64,000 nucleotides of DNA. Source: Negadavirga shengliensis. GTDB lineage: Bacteria > Bacteroidota > Bacteroidia > Cytophagales > Cyclobacteriaceae. Location: the NCBI RefSeq assembly GCF_042652345.1, contig NZ_JBHSJJ010000001.1:434001-498000 (forward strand), in the 5' to 3' direction. The notes beneath the pieces are model-generated. The model was not told where the DNA came from. It saw only the letters and a program-made list of their open reading frames with translations, and searched no databases. Position numbers and translations under genes: made by a program. This document shows positions 52,277 to 61,627 of this stretch, piece by piece (within the stretch, counting starts at the first letter, position 1; each line of letters begins with the position of its first letter).

Positions 52277-52959
52277 CGCTTGTATTGGACACCGCCCCGT
52301 TTTTGCTGACCTTTAGGCTCGCCTTGGTAACCACGCTCATTTTGTTCCTGATTGCGGTTCCCTTAGCCTACTGGCTGGCATACAGCCGGTATAAAGTAAA
52401 ATTTGCAGTCGAAGCATTGGTAAGCATGCCCCTTGTATTGCCCCCCACGGTTTTGGGTTTTTATTTGCTACTGGCTTTCAGTCCGGAAAATTATCTGGGC
52501 CGGTTTTTTGATGAAGTTTTTGGCTTGAGACTTGTTTTCACGTTTCCGGGATTGGTCCTGGCTTCAGTCATCTACAGTCTCCCTTTTATGGTACAACCGA
52601 TCCGGGCGGGTTTTGCCGGAATCCCCAAGGCCTGGTTGGATGCCGCCCATACCCTCGGTAAAAATCAATGGCTTACCCTCACAAGAGTGCTGTTACCCAA
52701 TATGAAAAATGCCCTGCTCACAGGGGCTGTGCTGTCTTTTGCCCATACAGTAGGGGAATTTGGTGTGGTACTGATGGTGGGCGGAAATATACCGGGAGAA
52801 ACCAGAGTCATTTCAGTAGCCATTTACAATGAGGTAGAGGCCATGAACTATCGTGAAGCCAACGCATACAGTCTAATATTGATAGGATTTTCATTTACAG
52901 TCCTATTGATCACTTATCTGATCAATCATCATAAAAATCAAGTATTGGGCTATGATTGA
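52273..52959 (+). CDS. modB: Molybdate ABC transporter permease
   Basis: Inner-membrane channel subunit, 228 residues, about five helices. The ModB signature LVSMPLVLPPTVLGFYLLLA follows the first helix. The ATPase-interacting EAA loop reads AGFAGIPKAWLDAAHTLGKN (near residues 114-133). The C-terminal part has HTVGEFGVVLMVGGNIPGET. It overlaps modA by 4 bp and modC by 8 bp, so the three genes are translationally coupled. Confidence 0.95.
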   Translation: MTLVLDTAPFLLTFRLALVTTLILFLIAVPLAYWLAYSRYKVKFAVEALVSMPLVLPPTVLGFYLLLAFSPENYLGRFFDEVFGLRLVFTFPGLVLASVIYSLPFMVQPIRAGFAGIPKAWLDAAHTLGKNQWLTLTRVLLPNMKNALLTGAVLSFAHTVGEFGVVLMVGGNIPGETRVISVAIYNEVEAMNYREANAYSLILIGFSFTVLLITYLINHHKNQVLGYD

Positions 52960-53623
52960 TATCGAATTCAGTAAGCAGTTGTTTGGTTCTGAAGGTAAAA
53001 TGCATCTTCAGACCGCCTGCCATATCAATAAAGGGGAGCTGGTGGGCCTCTATGGTCCCTCAGGAGCGGGCAAATCAAGCATACTCAGGATGCTGGCCGG
53101 ACTGATGAAACCGGAAAGCGGAAAACTTACCGTAGAAGGGGAAACCTGGTTTGACAGCAGGGAAAAAATCAACTTAAAACCCCAGAAAAGAAATATCGGC
53201 ATGGTGTTCCAGGAATACTCCTTGTTTCCTAATATGACGGTAAGGGAAAACCTTGTTTTTGCCCTGAATTCGAACCAAAATAGACAGATTGTCGATGACC
53301 TGCTGGAGATGATCGGGCTGGACAAACTGGCTAATAAGCGACCCGCACTGCTTTCCGGCGGGCAAAAGCAACGGGTAGCCCTCGCAAGAGCCATGGTAAG
53401 AAAGCCCAAACTCCTGCTCCTCGATGAACCGCTATCGGCCCTGGACATGGAAATGAGGGCCAACCTACAACAGTACATTGTACAATTCCATAGGAACTTT
53501 GAACTCACGACACTGTTGGTGAGCCATGACGCCTCTGAAATCCAGCGCATGGCCAAAAGGGTACTGGTGTTGGAAAAAGGCTGTTTTACCTATGACGGTG
53601 ATCCCTCCAGATTTTTTGGATAA
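52952..53623 (+). CDS. modC: Molybdate ABC transporter ATPase (short, without TOBE)
   Basis: ATPase driving molybdate uptake. The Walker A is GPSGAGKSS at 35-43, the Q loop is GMVFQEYSLFPNMTV, and the signature is LSGGQKQR. The Walker B is LLLLDEPLSALD, and the switch His lies in LLVSHDASE. The 223-residue length is about 130 residues shorter than E. coli ModC because the C-terminal TOBE/Mop domain that binds molybdate is missing. The stop lies inside the convergent MFS gene (34-bp overlap). Confidence 0.92.
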   Translation: MIDIEFSKQLFGSEGKMHLQTACHINKGELVGLYGPSGAGKSSILRMLAGLMKPESGKLTVEGETWFDSREKINLKPQKRNIGMVFQEYSLFPNMTVRENLVFALNSNQNRQIVDDLLEMIGLDKLANKRPALLSGGQKQRVALARAMVRKPKLLLLDEPLSALDMEMRANLQQYIVQFHRNFELTTLLVSHDASEIQRMAKRVLVLEKGCFTYDGDPSRFFG

Positions 53624-54831
53624 AACCTCTCACGCATTCTTATCCAGATGATCAAGGCAGAGGCGAATGTCAATCCAGCAATGGACAAGACAGAAGCATC
53701 CATTCCAAATGCATCCGCCACCACACCTGTAAGAATAGCTCCGAAAGCATATCCCAAATCCCGCCAAAGCCGGAAGACGCCGATGCTATTGGCCCGGTCT
53801 GCGGGATGGGTATGTTCGGCTACGGTAGCCAAAAAAGTCGGGTAAACCATCGCGGTCCCCCAACCCAGCAGGGCTGAAAGCAGGATCAGGGCATACATCT
53901 CCCATGCCGTTACCAACAAAGCCAGGGCCAGGGCCTGCAGCAGCATTCCAAAAAACAGCAGTCGTTTTTTGTTGAAGACATCGGCCATTTTTCCCGTGAT
54001 CAGTTGCCCCACTCCCCAAACGGCCGGATACACTGCGGTGATCACCCCGATTTCTGCCAGGTTGAATCCTTTTATGGCCAGCATCATGGGAAATAGGCCC
54101 CACATCATACCGTCATTCAGGTTATTTACCATGCCAGCCTGTGTCACAGATCCCAGGATGGGGTTTTTCCAGGTTGTTTCCCAAAAAATATTGTTCAAGG
54201 GCTTGAGGGTACTGCCTGCCTGTTCTGTTCGGACATGCCTCCTTGTATCCTTAACCAACCATACACTTCCCGCTAATCCCGCAGATACCAGGGCAATCCC
54301 AAGATAGAAGGGATAGGGCCTCAGTCCGTATTCTCCGGCAATATATCCCGTCAGAAACGCCAGCACCGCTACTGCCAGGTAACCTGCAAACTCATTCAAT
54401 CCCATGGCAAATCCACGCTGCCTTTCTCCAACCAGGTCGATTTTCATCACCACCGTGCTGCTCCAAGCCAAGCCTTGGTTAATTCCCAACAGGATGTTTG
54501 CCGCTACCACCCAGTTCCAGTCAGGAGCATACATCAGCATGAAAGGGACAGGCAGCCCAAAAACCCATCCCAACACCAACAGGTTTTTTCTGCCATACCG
54601 GTTGGCAAATATGCCAGCGAAATAATTGGTCAATGCCTTGACTACGCCAAAAACAATGATAAAGGACAAAATGGCGGTTTTGGCGGCGATGTGAAACTCT
54701 TCCTCGGCTATCTGTGGAAGAATGCTCCGCTCCAAGCCGACCATGCCTCCCACAAAAGCATTGATGATCACGAGCAGGGTGAATTGTCTCCAGTTTTCCC
54801 TCAATCCCAATTTTACAGTTTCCATATCCAT
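53590..54831 (-). CDS. MFS transporter
   Basis: A 413-residue major facilitator transporter with twelve helices. The early motif A is FAGIFANRYGRKNLLVLG, with the related ITGKMADVFNKKRLLFFG in the second half. Other segments are LERSILPQIAEEEFHIAAKT and NQGLAWSSTVVMKIDLVGER. A family resemblance to drug or sugar exporters is possible, but no substrate can be read. The last 34 bp overlap the 3' end of modC on the other strand. It is followed upstream, on the minus strand, by a Crp/Fnr-type gene 61 bp away that may regulate it. Confidence 0.9.
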   Translation of the reverse strand: MDMETVKLGLRENWRQFTLLVIINAFVGGMVGLERSILPQIAEEEFHIAAKTAILSFIIVFGVVKALTNYFAGIFANRYGRKNLLVLGWVFGLPVPFMLMYAPDWNWVVAANILLGINQGLAWSSTVVMKIDLVGERQRGFAMGLNEFAGYLAVAVLAFLTGYIAGEYGLRPYPFYLGIALVSAGLAGSVWLVKDTRRHVRTEQAGSTLKPLNNIFWETTWKNPILGSVTQAGMVNNLNDGMMWGLFPMMLAIKGFNLAEIGVITAVYPAVWGVGQLITGKMADVFNKKRLLFFGMLLQALALALLVTAWEMYALILLSALLGWGTAMVYPTFLATVAEHTHPADRANSIGVFRLWRDLGYAFGAILTGVVADAFGMDASVLSIAGLTFASALIIWIRMRERFYPKNLEGSPS

Positions 54832-54892
54832 TTTTATTGTGGAACAAAGTTGGGAATTAAGAAAACGGATTCCTTTAACAAATGATAAATTA

Positions 54893-55519
54893 TCACCCCA
54901 TCTTCGCCCTTATCCGGCTTAGACTTACTTGAGTAATGCCAAGATAGGAAGCAATGTACTTCAGAGGGATCTGCTTCAGTAAATCCGGGGAATCGGCCAA
55001 AAGGGCGGAGTACCTTTCCTCAGCGGTATGAAATTGTATACCTTCTATCCGATTAACCGTCTCCACATAAGCCGCTTCAAAAATTTTCCGAAACAGCCGC
55101 TCTACTTCATGAAATTCGTCGTAAAGTTTAAACAATTGGGCGGCATTGATACCAATAAACCGGGAAGGCTGAAGGGTTTGAATGGCTTTTTGGCTTGGCC
55201 TTCCGGTAAAAAGGCTCTCCACCCTGGCAATCAATGTCCCTTCAAATGAAAAAGACTCGGTAATATCCACGCCATCTTTATAATAATAGATCCGGGCCAA
55301 CCCCTTGTCCACAAAATAAATGGTCCGGCAGGTATGTCCAATAGGCTGAAGATCCTTGTTTTTTTCCAGTTCCAGCACATGGCATATCTCCGAAAAAGCC
55401 AATGCCGCGGCATCAGATAAAGGCTGAAAATTGTCAAAGAATCGGAAAAGAAAGTGTAATTGGCTGAGGTTCATCTGTCGCTGGTTTTTGGTTTGATTTA
55501 CCGGCACGTATCTTGACAT
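54893..55519 (-). CDS. Crp/Fnr-family transcriptional regulator
   Basis: A 208-residue regulator with an N-terminal cyclic-nucleotide-binding-type beta roll (ELEKNKDLQPIGHTCRTIYF, SFSFEGTLIARVESLFTG) and a C-terminal helix-turn-helix, PLKYIASYLGITQVSLSRIR. It lacks the Cys pattern of FNR iron-sulfur sensors, so it is of the general Bacteroidota Crp type. Start may be ATG 55519 or ATG 55474 (MNLSQLHFLF), the latter closer to family length. It is close to a DedA-like gene (9-bp gap) and the MFS transporter. Confidence 0.88.
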   Translation of the reverse strand: MSRYVPVNQTKNQRQMNLSQLHFLFRFFDNFQPLSDAAALAFSEICHVLELEKNKDLQPIGHTCRTIYFVDKGLARIYYYKDGVDITESFSFEGTLIARVESLFTGRPSQKAIQTLQPSRFIGINAAQLFKLYDEFHEVERLFRKIFEAAYVETVNRIEGIQFHTAEERYSALLADSPDLLKQIPLKYIASYLGITQVSLSRIRAKMG

Positions 55520-55528
55520 TATAATGCA

Positions 55529-56107
55529 CTAACTGACTTCGTATATAATTGCTCCATAAAAATAAATCCTTACTATACGGAGCAAGCTGAACCAAAGATA
55601 ACGGCGCTGATCCATATTGCCGGCCCCACACAAAAGGGCGATGGCTGCAAAGGGCAAAGGGCTCACGGACGCCACGATGACCAAATAAGCCCCGTATTTT
55701 TCAAAAAGAATCAAATATCTCTTTATCCATCTGAACCTCAATCGCAGTATGATCCCTTTGTCTTTAATCAACCTTCCGATCGTAAAGTTAACAAAACCAG
55801 CAGTGTATGAAATCAGGGACAATATCCCCATACTGACCGTAAAATTTCCAATGTGGTTGGTTTCGAAGGCCCAAAGCATAAATGCTTCAGGAGGAATGAT
55901 GCCGAATAAAATTTCCGACATGATAAACACACCCATCACCAAGGGAACATTGTCATAGATGCTCCCAAACCAGATATATCTTTCTTCCTCGCTTGAAAAA
56001 TGTCGAAACACCAAAAAAACGCCAACAAGGATTGCCAGGTATAAAAATCCTCTACCTATGTTTTTAATCAAAAAATAACCCCTATCATCCAATATTTTTT
56101 TTTCCAT
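55529..56107 (-). CDS. DedA/VTT-domain membrane protein
   Basis: A 192-residue membrane protein with about five helices. VTT/DedA-like segments include ILFGIIPPEAFMLWAF (a re-entrant loop pattern), GILSLISYTAGFVNFTIGRL and KYGAYLVIVASVSPLPFAAI. The family scrambles or flips lipids and affects envelope integrity. It is upstream of the Crp/Fnr gene, separated by 9 bp, and possibly co-transcribed. The family match is good but lacks a full E/R motif check. Confidence 0.8.
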   Translation of the reverse strand: MEKKILDDRGYFLIKNIGRGFLYLAILVGVFLVFRHFSSEEERYIWFGSIYDNVPLVMGVFIMSEILFGIIPPEAFMLWAFETNHIGNFTVSMGILSLISYTAGFVNFTIGRLIKDKGIILRLRFRWIKRYLILFEKYGAYLVIVASVSPLPFAAIALLCGAGNMDQRRYLWFSLLRIVRIYFYGAIIYEVS

Positions 56108-56331
56108 GATCAGTAAACCCCTGAAAAACCCTGTTATTTAGCTGAAGCTAAAAATAACAAATATTTGATGATGTATTCGCAACACCTTCTTTGAAATGCT
56201 GTTATATCAAGGTAAAGAGCCCTGATGAAGTTTAACTTCTGTCTGCAGCCAATCGGAGTAAATCCCCCCTATTAAAATCCAAGACCCATAATCCGCTTGA
56301 CTTTCTACTTGATATCATTCTTTACCAAAGG

Positions 56332-56541
56332 TTAACAACAACCCTCGTTTTGCTGGACCGGGGGACATTTAACGTTTCCATAACTGCAAAACACGCAACA
56401 ATCGCCTTGCTTCGGTTTTAAAAAGGTTTTACAGCTTTCACATTCATAAAAATACTGACATGCATCCACGGGCATTCTTTCTTCTTTCATATAGCCACAT
56501 TTCGGACAGGTAACTGAAGATAGGGTTATGATTTTGTTCAT
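56332..56541 (-). CDS. GDCCVxC-domain small cysteine-rich protein
   Basis: A 69-residue protein with eleven Cys. CPKC (12-15) and CESC (34-37) form a zinc-ribbon-like pair, and GDCCVFC at 46-52 is the family signature, followed by SYGNVKCPPVQQNEGCC. Selenocysteine versions of this family are known; here the residues are Cys and no UGA is in the frame. Role is thought to relate to metal or redox handling but is unproved. It lies 111 bp downstream of the GMC oxidoreductase stop on the same strand. Confidence 0.85.
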   Translation of the reverse strand: MNKIITLSSVTCPKCGYMKEERMPVDACQYFYECESCKTFLKPKQGDCCVFCSYGNVKCPPVQQNEGCC

Positions 56542-56652
56542 CGCCTGTTTGAATTTAATAACGCCTCAGCCGCTACGATGCCCATTCCGAACAGCAAATA
56601 TGCTTCAAAATCGTGAGCTTTGAAGCGTATTTTGAACAACCCACCCAAGAAG

Positions 56653-58395
56653 TTATCCGATGTTCTTTTTCTTAAGCTGGTCGATGATATATTCAGAAGT
56701 TCTGATCGACAATGCCAAAATGGTCCAGGTGGGATTCTTGTCTGCTTGAGAAACAAACGGACCGGCGTCCACTACAAAAAGGTTATCACATTCATGTGCC
56801 TGGGAATACTTATTCAGCACAGAGGTTTTGGCGTCGTCACCCATCCTCGTGGTCCCCACTTCATGGATGATCCTACCTGGAGCCGCCAATCCATATTGGG
56901 TCTGTGGACCGGGTTTCGTGCCCAAAACCTGGGCACCCATGGCATCAAAAATCTCCTCAAATGTGTCCTGCATGTGTTTGGCCTGCCTTACTTCATAGTC
57001 CGTCCATTTGTAATGGAACCGGAGGACAGGTATACCATATTTATCTACGATATGGGGGTCAATCTCGCAATAGTTGTCATATTGGGGCACGCTTTCTCCT
57101 CTTCCGGCAATACCGATGGTGGCGCCATAGATGTTCCTGATATCCTTTTTGAGACCGGCTCCATACCCCCCGTTCGGGCTGGGCTTACCAAATTCATCCT
57201 TAATATATTGTCTCATAGAATCCATCCCAAAACCAAAGCCGTAATTGGGCATACGCATGCCTCCACCGAACTCAAGGTGATAACCCCTGGGAAAATCCAG
57301 TTTTTTATTGTCCAGCCACCAAGGGGTATATACATGCATGGATCCGACCCCATCCTCGTTGTATTTGTCCCTCCCCAGGAAACCGGGCACCAATGCGGAG
57401 CGGCTGGCCCCTGTGGAATCGTGCAGGTACCTTCCCAGCATGCCGCTGCTATTGGAAATACCATTGGGATGTCGCGGCGATTTGGAATTCATCATGATCC
57501 GCGCACTTTCACAAGCAGAGGCGCCCAGCACAACCACCCTGCCTTTCAGCTTGTATTCCTTCATATCCACCTTGCTGATATAGGAGATGCCGGTGGCTTC
57601 CCCGGAATCGTTGGTGGTGACCTTTCTTACCATCGCGTATGTGTACAAGTCCACGTTGCCTTTTTTCATGGCGGGTTTTACTAAAACCGTTCCCGCGGAA
57701 AAATCACCGTATACCTGACAGGCCCTGCTACATTGTGCGCAGTAAAAACATGCCCCTCTTTCATTGTTCACCGGTCTGGTGAGTACGGATATCCTGGATG
57801 GGATCACTGGGATATTGGCTTTTTTGCCTCCTTTCATGAATGCAAGCTCATGCAACCTTGGTTTTGGTGGCGGCAAAAAGAAGCCGTCAGGTTCATTATG
57901 GATCCCCTCTTTGGTACCAAATACACCCACGATCTTATCTACTCTGTCATAATAAGGCTTGAGGTCATCATAACCTATCGGCCAGTCATCTCCCAAGCCG
58001 TCAATGCTCTTCCTTTTGAAATCATCCGGTCCAAAACGGAGTGAGATCCTTCCCCAGTGATTGGTCCTACCCCCTACCATGCGCGAGCGGAACCAGTCAA
58101 ATTGGGTGCCGTCCTTTCTGGTATAAGGTTCTCCATCTATTTCCCAACCTCCATAGGCGGCATCAAAATCACCGAAAGCACGCACCGTATTGGCCCCTCT
58201 ACGGGGGGATTCCCACGGCCACCGTAATTGGGTCCGGTATTCTTCCAGGGCAGGGTCAAAGTCACTCCCTGCTTCTACTACCGCCACACTCAGACCTGCT
58301 TCCGACAATATCTTACTTGCCATACCTCCCCCGGCACCGGATCCGACGATAATGGCATCATACATTTCTACGGATGATTTGATTTCAAAACTCAT
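56653..58395 (-). CDS. GMC-family FAD oxidoreductase with Fe-S-type cysteine motif
   Basis: A 580-residue oxidoreductase likely acting on sugar or polyol alcohols. The FAD-binding site is AIIVGSGAGGGMASKILSEA (residues about 14-33). A GGRTNHWGR segment follows near 110. The cysteine motif CFYCAQCSRAC (about residues 217-227) resembles the cluster-binding site of GMC sugar dehydrogenases. The C-terminus has GAAAP-like LAAPGRIIHEVGTTRMGDDA and NPTWTILALSIRTSEYI. No signal peptide is evident. The usual small partner (gluconate-2-dehydrogenase subunit 3 type) is absent nearby. It diverges from the sugar-acid dehydratase gene. Confidence 0.88.
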   Translation of the reverse strand: MSFEIKSSVEMYDAIIVGSGAGGGMASKILSEAGLSVAVVEAGSDFDPALEEYRTQLRWPWESPRRGANTVRAFGDFDAAYGGWEIDGEPYTRKDGTQFDWFRSRMVGGRTNHWGRISLRFGPDDFKRKSIDGLGDDWPIGYDDLKPYYDRVDKIVGVFGTKEGIHNEPDGFFLPPPKPRLHELAFMKGGKKANIPVIPSRISVLTRPVNNERGACFYCAQCSRACQVYGDFSAGTVLVKPAMKKGNVDLYTYAMVRKVTTNDSGEATGISYISKVDMKEYKLKGRVVVLGASACESARIMMNSKSPRHPNGISNSSGMLGRYLHDSTGASRSALVPGFLGRDKYNEDGVGSMHVYTPWWLDNKKLDFPRGYHLEFGGGMRMPNYGFGFGMDSMRQYIKDEFGKPSPNGGYGAGLKKDIRNIYGATIGIAGRGESVPQYDNYCEIDPHIVDKYGIPVLRFHYKWTDYEVRQAKHMQDTFEEIFDAMGAQVLGTKPGPQTQYGLAAPGRIIHEVGTTRMGDDAKTSVLNKYSQAHECDNLFVVDAGPFVSQADKNPTWTILALSIRTSEYIIDQLKKKNIG

Positions 58396-58799
58396 TTGTG
58401 GTATACTTAAATGATTTATTGTTATAGGATTGACCTCCTAAAATAGAACAATATGCCGATTTTTCACACAAAATATATTTATGCGGTAAGGAATGGTCAT
58501 CCGCTCCTTCCACAGTCCAAAACCAAATCTTACCGGAGAGGAATTTTTCAAAACATTCCGGAAGAAAAACCCGTTATACATCCGTTATCCGGTATAATAT
58601 TCCGATCAACTCCTGTTCTTATTTTTTGGCCTTCCGTATAAAGTTTTTGACGTTCCAGGAAACTCCCCTAAATTTAGAAATCAAAAATTTTATTTTGGAC
58701 AAACATTTCTTAACCTTATACACAGAAACAACAAAAAGTACTATTCAACCTCATCAAACGTGAATATAGATTTTTAACGATAAAAATATAACCAAAAAA
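58396..58799. other. Divergent intergenic region between GMC oxidoreductase and IlvD/Edd dehydratase genes
   Basis: About 400 AT-rich bases with no gene. It must hold the promoters of both divergent genes. One plus-strand promoter is visible (58646-58676). An inverted, GC-richer patch around 58530-58560 (ACCGGAGAGG ... CATTCCGGAAG) may be a regulator site; nothing more can be assigned. Confidence 0.5.
58646..58676 (+). promoter_or_regulatory. Promoter of sugar-acid dehydratase gene
   Basis: TTTG (58646-58649), 19 bases, then TAAATTTA (58669-58676). The -33 box and spacing are perfect and the -7 box has one mismatch. The start codon at 58800 would have a leader of about 120 bases. Confidence 0.6.
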
Positions 58800-60515
58800 A
58801 TGGAAGAATCTAAGAGGAGAAGCCAGGGTTGGTTCGGCAAAACCGGCAAAGATGGTCTAATTTACAGATCATGGTTTAAAAAACAGGGTATACCCACGCA
58901 TGAACTCAATGGAAAACCCATTATAGGGATATGCAATACCTGGTCTGAACTTACCCCGTGCAACTCACATTTCAGGGAATTAGCGGAATTTGTAAAAAAG
59001 GGCGTACTGGAAGCGGGCGGTTATCCGGTCGAATTCCCCGTCATGTCACTGGGGGAAACCGTGATGAAACCCACCGCCATGCTTTACAGGAATCTGGCAA
59101 GCATGGATACCGAGGAATCCATCAGGGCAAATCCCTTGGACGGGGTGGTATTGCTCTGCGGATGTGACAAAACCACACCTTCCTTAGTAATGGGGGCATG
59201 CAGCGTGGACTTGCCCACTATTGTGGTTTCCGGAGGGCCCATGCTTACCGGACGGTACAGAGGCACCTCAGTAAGTACTTCTGACATATGGAGGTTCAGC
59301 GAAGAGGCCAGAGCCGGCAAGATGACCCAGGAGGAATTATTCATTGCTGAGTCTGGACTTTGCCGTAGCGATGGGCACTGCGCGGTAATGGGTACTGCTT
59401 CTACCATGGCATGTATGGTCGAATCCCTAGGCCTTTCCCTTCCGGGAAATGCAGCCATTCCTGCCCCTGATTCCGCAAGAAAAGTGCTGGCCCACCTCTC
59501 TGGAATGGAGATTGTCAAAATGGTGGAAAATGACCTGAAGTTATCCGACATCCTTACCAGAGAGGCGTTTGAAAATGCCATCATGGTCAACGCAGCCATA
59601 GGCGGATCAACCAACTTTGTGATCCATCTGCTCGCCATTGCGGGCAGGATGGGGATTGACCTTAGCCTGGAAGATTTTGATAAATTCTCTTCCAACATCC
59701 CGCTGCTTGCCAACTTGCAGCCCTCAGGGATGTATTTTATGGAGGACCTCTATTACGCCGGCGGCCTTCCGGCAATCATTCGGCAGCTTAAGGATCACCT
59801 GCACAACGACTGTATTACGGTAAATGGCAAGGCTATTGGTAAAAACAATGAACTTTTTGAGAATTTCAATGAAAAAGTCATTGCCGCTATAGATAACCCG
59901 TTCAATGAAACTTCCGGTATTGTGGTATTGAAAGGCAATCTCTGCGAGACAGGCGCCATTATCAAACCCTCTGCGGCCAGTCCGCACCTGATGAAGCACA
60001 CCGGAAAGGCCATCGTATTTGAGGACATTGACGAGTACAAAAACAAAATTGATGACCCTGACCTGGATATCGATGAAAATTCTGTGATGGTCCTGAAAAA
60101 TGTAGGCCCAAAAGGCTATCCCGGTATGCCGGAGGTAGGCAATATGGGGCTTCCTCCCAAAGTGCTAGCCAAAGGTATAACCGATATGATACGTATTTCA
60201 GACGGCAGGATGAGTGGTACCGGCTTTGGCACCGTGGTGCTTCATGCCTCTCCTGAGGCTGCCGAAGGCGGCAATTTTGCGGTGGTCCGGACGGGTGATC
60301 TGATCGAACTGGATGTAAAGGCACGAAAGCTCAACCTACTCGTCTCAGAGGAGGAACTGGCCAAAAGAAAAGCCGCTTGGAAAAAACCGGAGGTTCCGAC
60401 AGAAAGGGGGTATGTAAGCCTTTATATCAAACATGTGGAACAAGCCAACCTCGGGGCTGACTTGGATTTCCTTAAGGGAGGTTCGGGAAGTGAAGTAACC
60501 AAGGACTCTCATTAA
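58800..60515 (+). CDS. Sugar-acid dehydratase of the IlvD/Edd family (arabinonate/xylonate type)
   Basis: Dehydrates an aldonic acid to its 2-keto-3-deoxy form. The 571-residue [2Fe-2S] enzyme carries cluster Cys 54 in NTWSELTPCN, Cys122 in LCGCDKTTP, and Cys194 in DGHCAVMGTAS. Lys124 and Ser472 (GRMSGTGFGTVV) match known catalytic positions. The NTWS..TPCN block separates sugar-acid dehydratases from dihydroxy-acid dehydratase IlvD, so it is not called ilvD. Substrate could be L-arabinonate, D-xylonate, L-fuconate or L-rhamnonate. It is followed by a terminator and then an SDR gene. Confidence 0.9.
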   Translation: MEESKRRSQGWFGKTGKDGLIYRSWFKKQGIPTHELNGKPIIGICNTWSELTPCNSHFRELAEFVKKGVLEAGGYPVEFPVMSLGETVMKPTAMLYRNLASMDTEESIRANPLDGVVLLCGCDKTTPSLVMGACSVDLPTIVVSGGPMLTGRYRGTSVSTSDIWRFSEEARAGKMTQEELFIAESGLCRSDGHCAVMGTASTMACMVESLGLSLPGNAAIPAPDSARKVLAHLSGMEIVKMVENDLKLSDILTREAFENAIMVNAAIGGSTNFVIHLLAIAGRMGIDLSLEDFDKFSSNIPLLANLQPSGMYFMEDLYYAGGLPAIIRQLKDHLHNDCITVNGKAIGKNNELFENFNEKVIAAIDNPFNETSGIVVLKGNLCETGAIIKPSAASPHLMKHTGKAIVFEDIDEYKNKIDDPDLDIDENSVMVLKNVGPKGYPGMPEVGNMGLPPKVLAKGITDMIRISDGRMSGTGFGTVVLHASPEAAEGGNFAVVRTGDLIELDVKARKLNLLVSEEELAKRKAAWKKPEVPTERGYVSLYIKHVEQANLGADLDFLKGGSGSEVTKDSH

Positions 60516-60534
60516 ATCCTTATGACTTAAATTG

Positions 60535-60566
60535 AGAAAACATGGACGGAAGCATCCATGTTTTCT
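60535..60566 (+). terminator. Terminator between dehydratase and SDR genes
   Basis: AGAAAACATGGA-CGGAAGCA-TCCATGTTTTCT forms a perfect 12-bp stem with terminal A/T runs, 19 bp after the dehydratase stop. It separates this gene from the SDR at 60613, at least partly. Confidence 0.85.
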
Positions 60567-60612
60567 TAATTTCATCCCCATAAAATACTACCTCCCCCCA
60601 TCAAACTTATTC

Positions 60613-61401
60613 ATGAACAAGAATCGGAGCGACGTGAAAAAATCAAAGCGGGTGGCCATCGTCACCGGAGCCGGCGCGGGTATTGGATTTGAAATCTGCA
60701 AACAACTTTTAGAGGAAGGAACCCTGGTAATCCTCAACGATCTTGATGAAGAACTGACCCAAAAAGCCGAACAAAAGCTCACGGCATCTTATCCCGGAAA
60801 ATGCATCGGCTTGGCCGGAGATGCCGCTGATATTGATTTTATCCAAACGCTTGTGAAAGCAGCCGTAGACCATTTTGGTTCATTAGACATTGTGGTAGCC
60901 AATGCAGGTATTACCGTGTTTGGGGAATTCCTGACTTACACACACAAAGATTTCCAAAAGGTTGTCAATCTTAATCTTGCGGGAAGCTTCTTTTTGGTCC
61001 AGGCCGCCGCCAATCAAATGATCCGTCAAGGAAACGGCGGCAGCATCCTACTGATGTCCTCTGTCACCGGTCATCAGGCCCATAAAAACCTTGCGGCTTA
61101 TGGCATGAGCAAAGCTGCGTTGGAAATGTTGGCCAAGACACTTGTTTTGGAACTGTCACCGCACAGGATCAATATCAACGCGGTGGCTCCCGGGGCTACC
61201 ATGACGGAGAGAACCTCTTCGGAGCCCGGCTACGATACCATATGGTCATCCATCACCCCGATGGGAAGACCCGCCTACCCCGCGGATATCGCCCATGCAG
61301 TCGCTTTTTTGGTTTCGGAGAAAGCCCGGCATATCACCGGACAAAGCCTTGTTATCGACGGTGGCTGGAGTGCTACCAGTCCCTCTCCATACCAACAATG
61401 A
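60613..61401 (+). CDS. Short-chain dehydrogenase/reductase
   Basis: An NAD(P)-dependent oxidoreductase of 262 residues from ATG 60613. The cofactor motif is VAIVTGAGAGIGFEICKQ, NNAG is VVANAGITVF, and the catalytic triad lies in LLMSSVTGHQ and AAYGMSKAALEML (Tyr-x3-Lys). PGATMTERT and GQSLVIDGGWSA are typical ends. Its position between a sugar-acid dehydratase and rhamnose genes suggests a sugar or 2-keto-3-deoxy-acid dehydrogenase. The 5' extension with upstream starts would run through the terminator hairpin and is rejected. Confidence 0.88.
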   Translation: MNKNRSDVKKSKRVAIVTGAGAGIGFEICKQLLEEGTLVILNDLDEELTQKAEQKLTASYPGKCIGLAGDAADIDFIQTLVKAAVDHFGSLDIVVANAGITVFGEFLTYTHKDFQKVVNLNLAGSFFLVQAAANQMIRQGNGGSILLMSSVTGHQAHKNLAAYGMSKAALEMLAKTLVLELSPHRININAVAPGATMTERTSSEPGYDTIWSSITPMGRPAYPADIAHAVAFLVSEKARHITGQSLVIDGGWSATSPSPYQQ

Positions 61402-61627
61402 AAGGTTATCCCTTATGAAAAAACTTTTCCTTTTGTTAATTTTGAAAATCCAAAGCGTATATTTCTAATGATTAAATATTCAGTTTGGTATGCAGGAAAA
61501 ATAACATTATTGGCAAATTCATGCGGCTCATTTTTCTTCCAAACAGCATAGAACAGGACAGTTAGAAAATAGGATTAATTTATATTCGCTAAAATTATAA
61601 AGTTGAACTCAAACATATCATTTAAAT

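Noticed and set aside
58800..60515. Calling the dehydratase ilvD (branched-chain amino acid synthesis)
   Set aside because: The NTWSELTPCN block and cluster Cys spacing fit sugar-acid dehydratases, and the neighbours are sugar genes.
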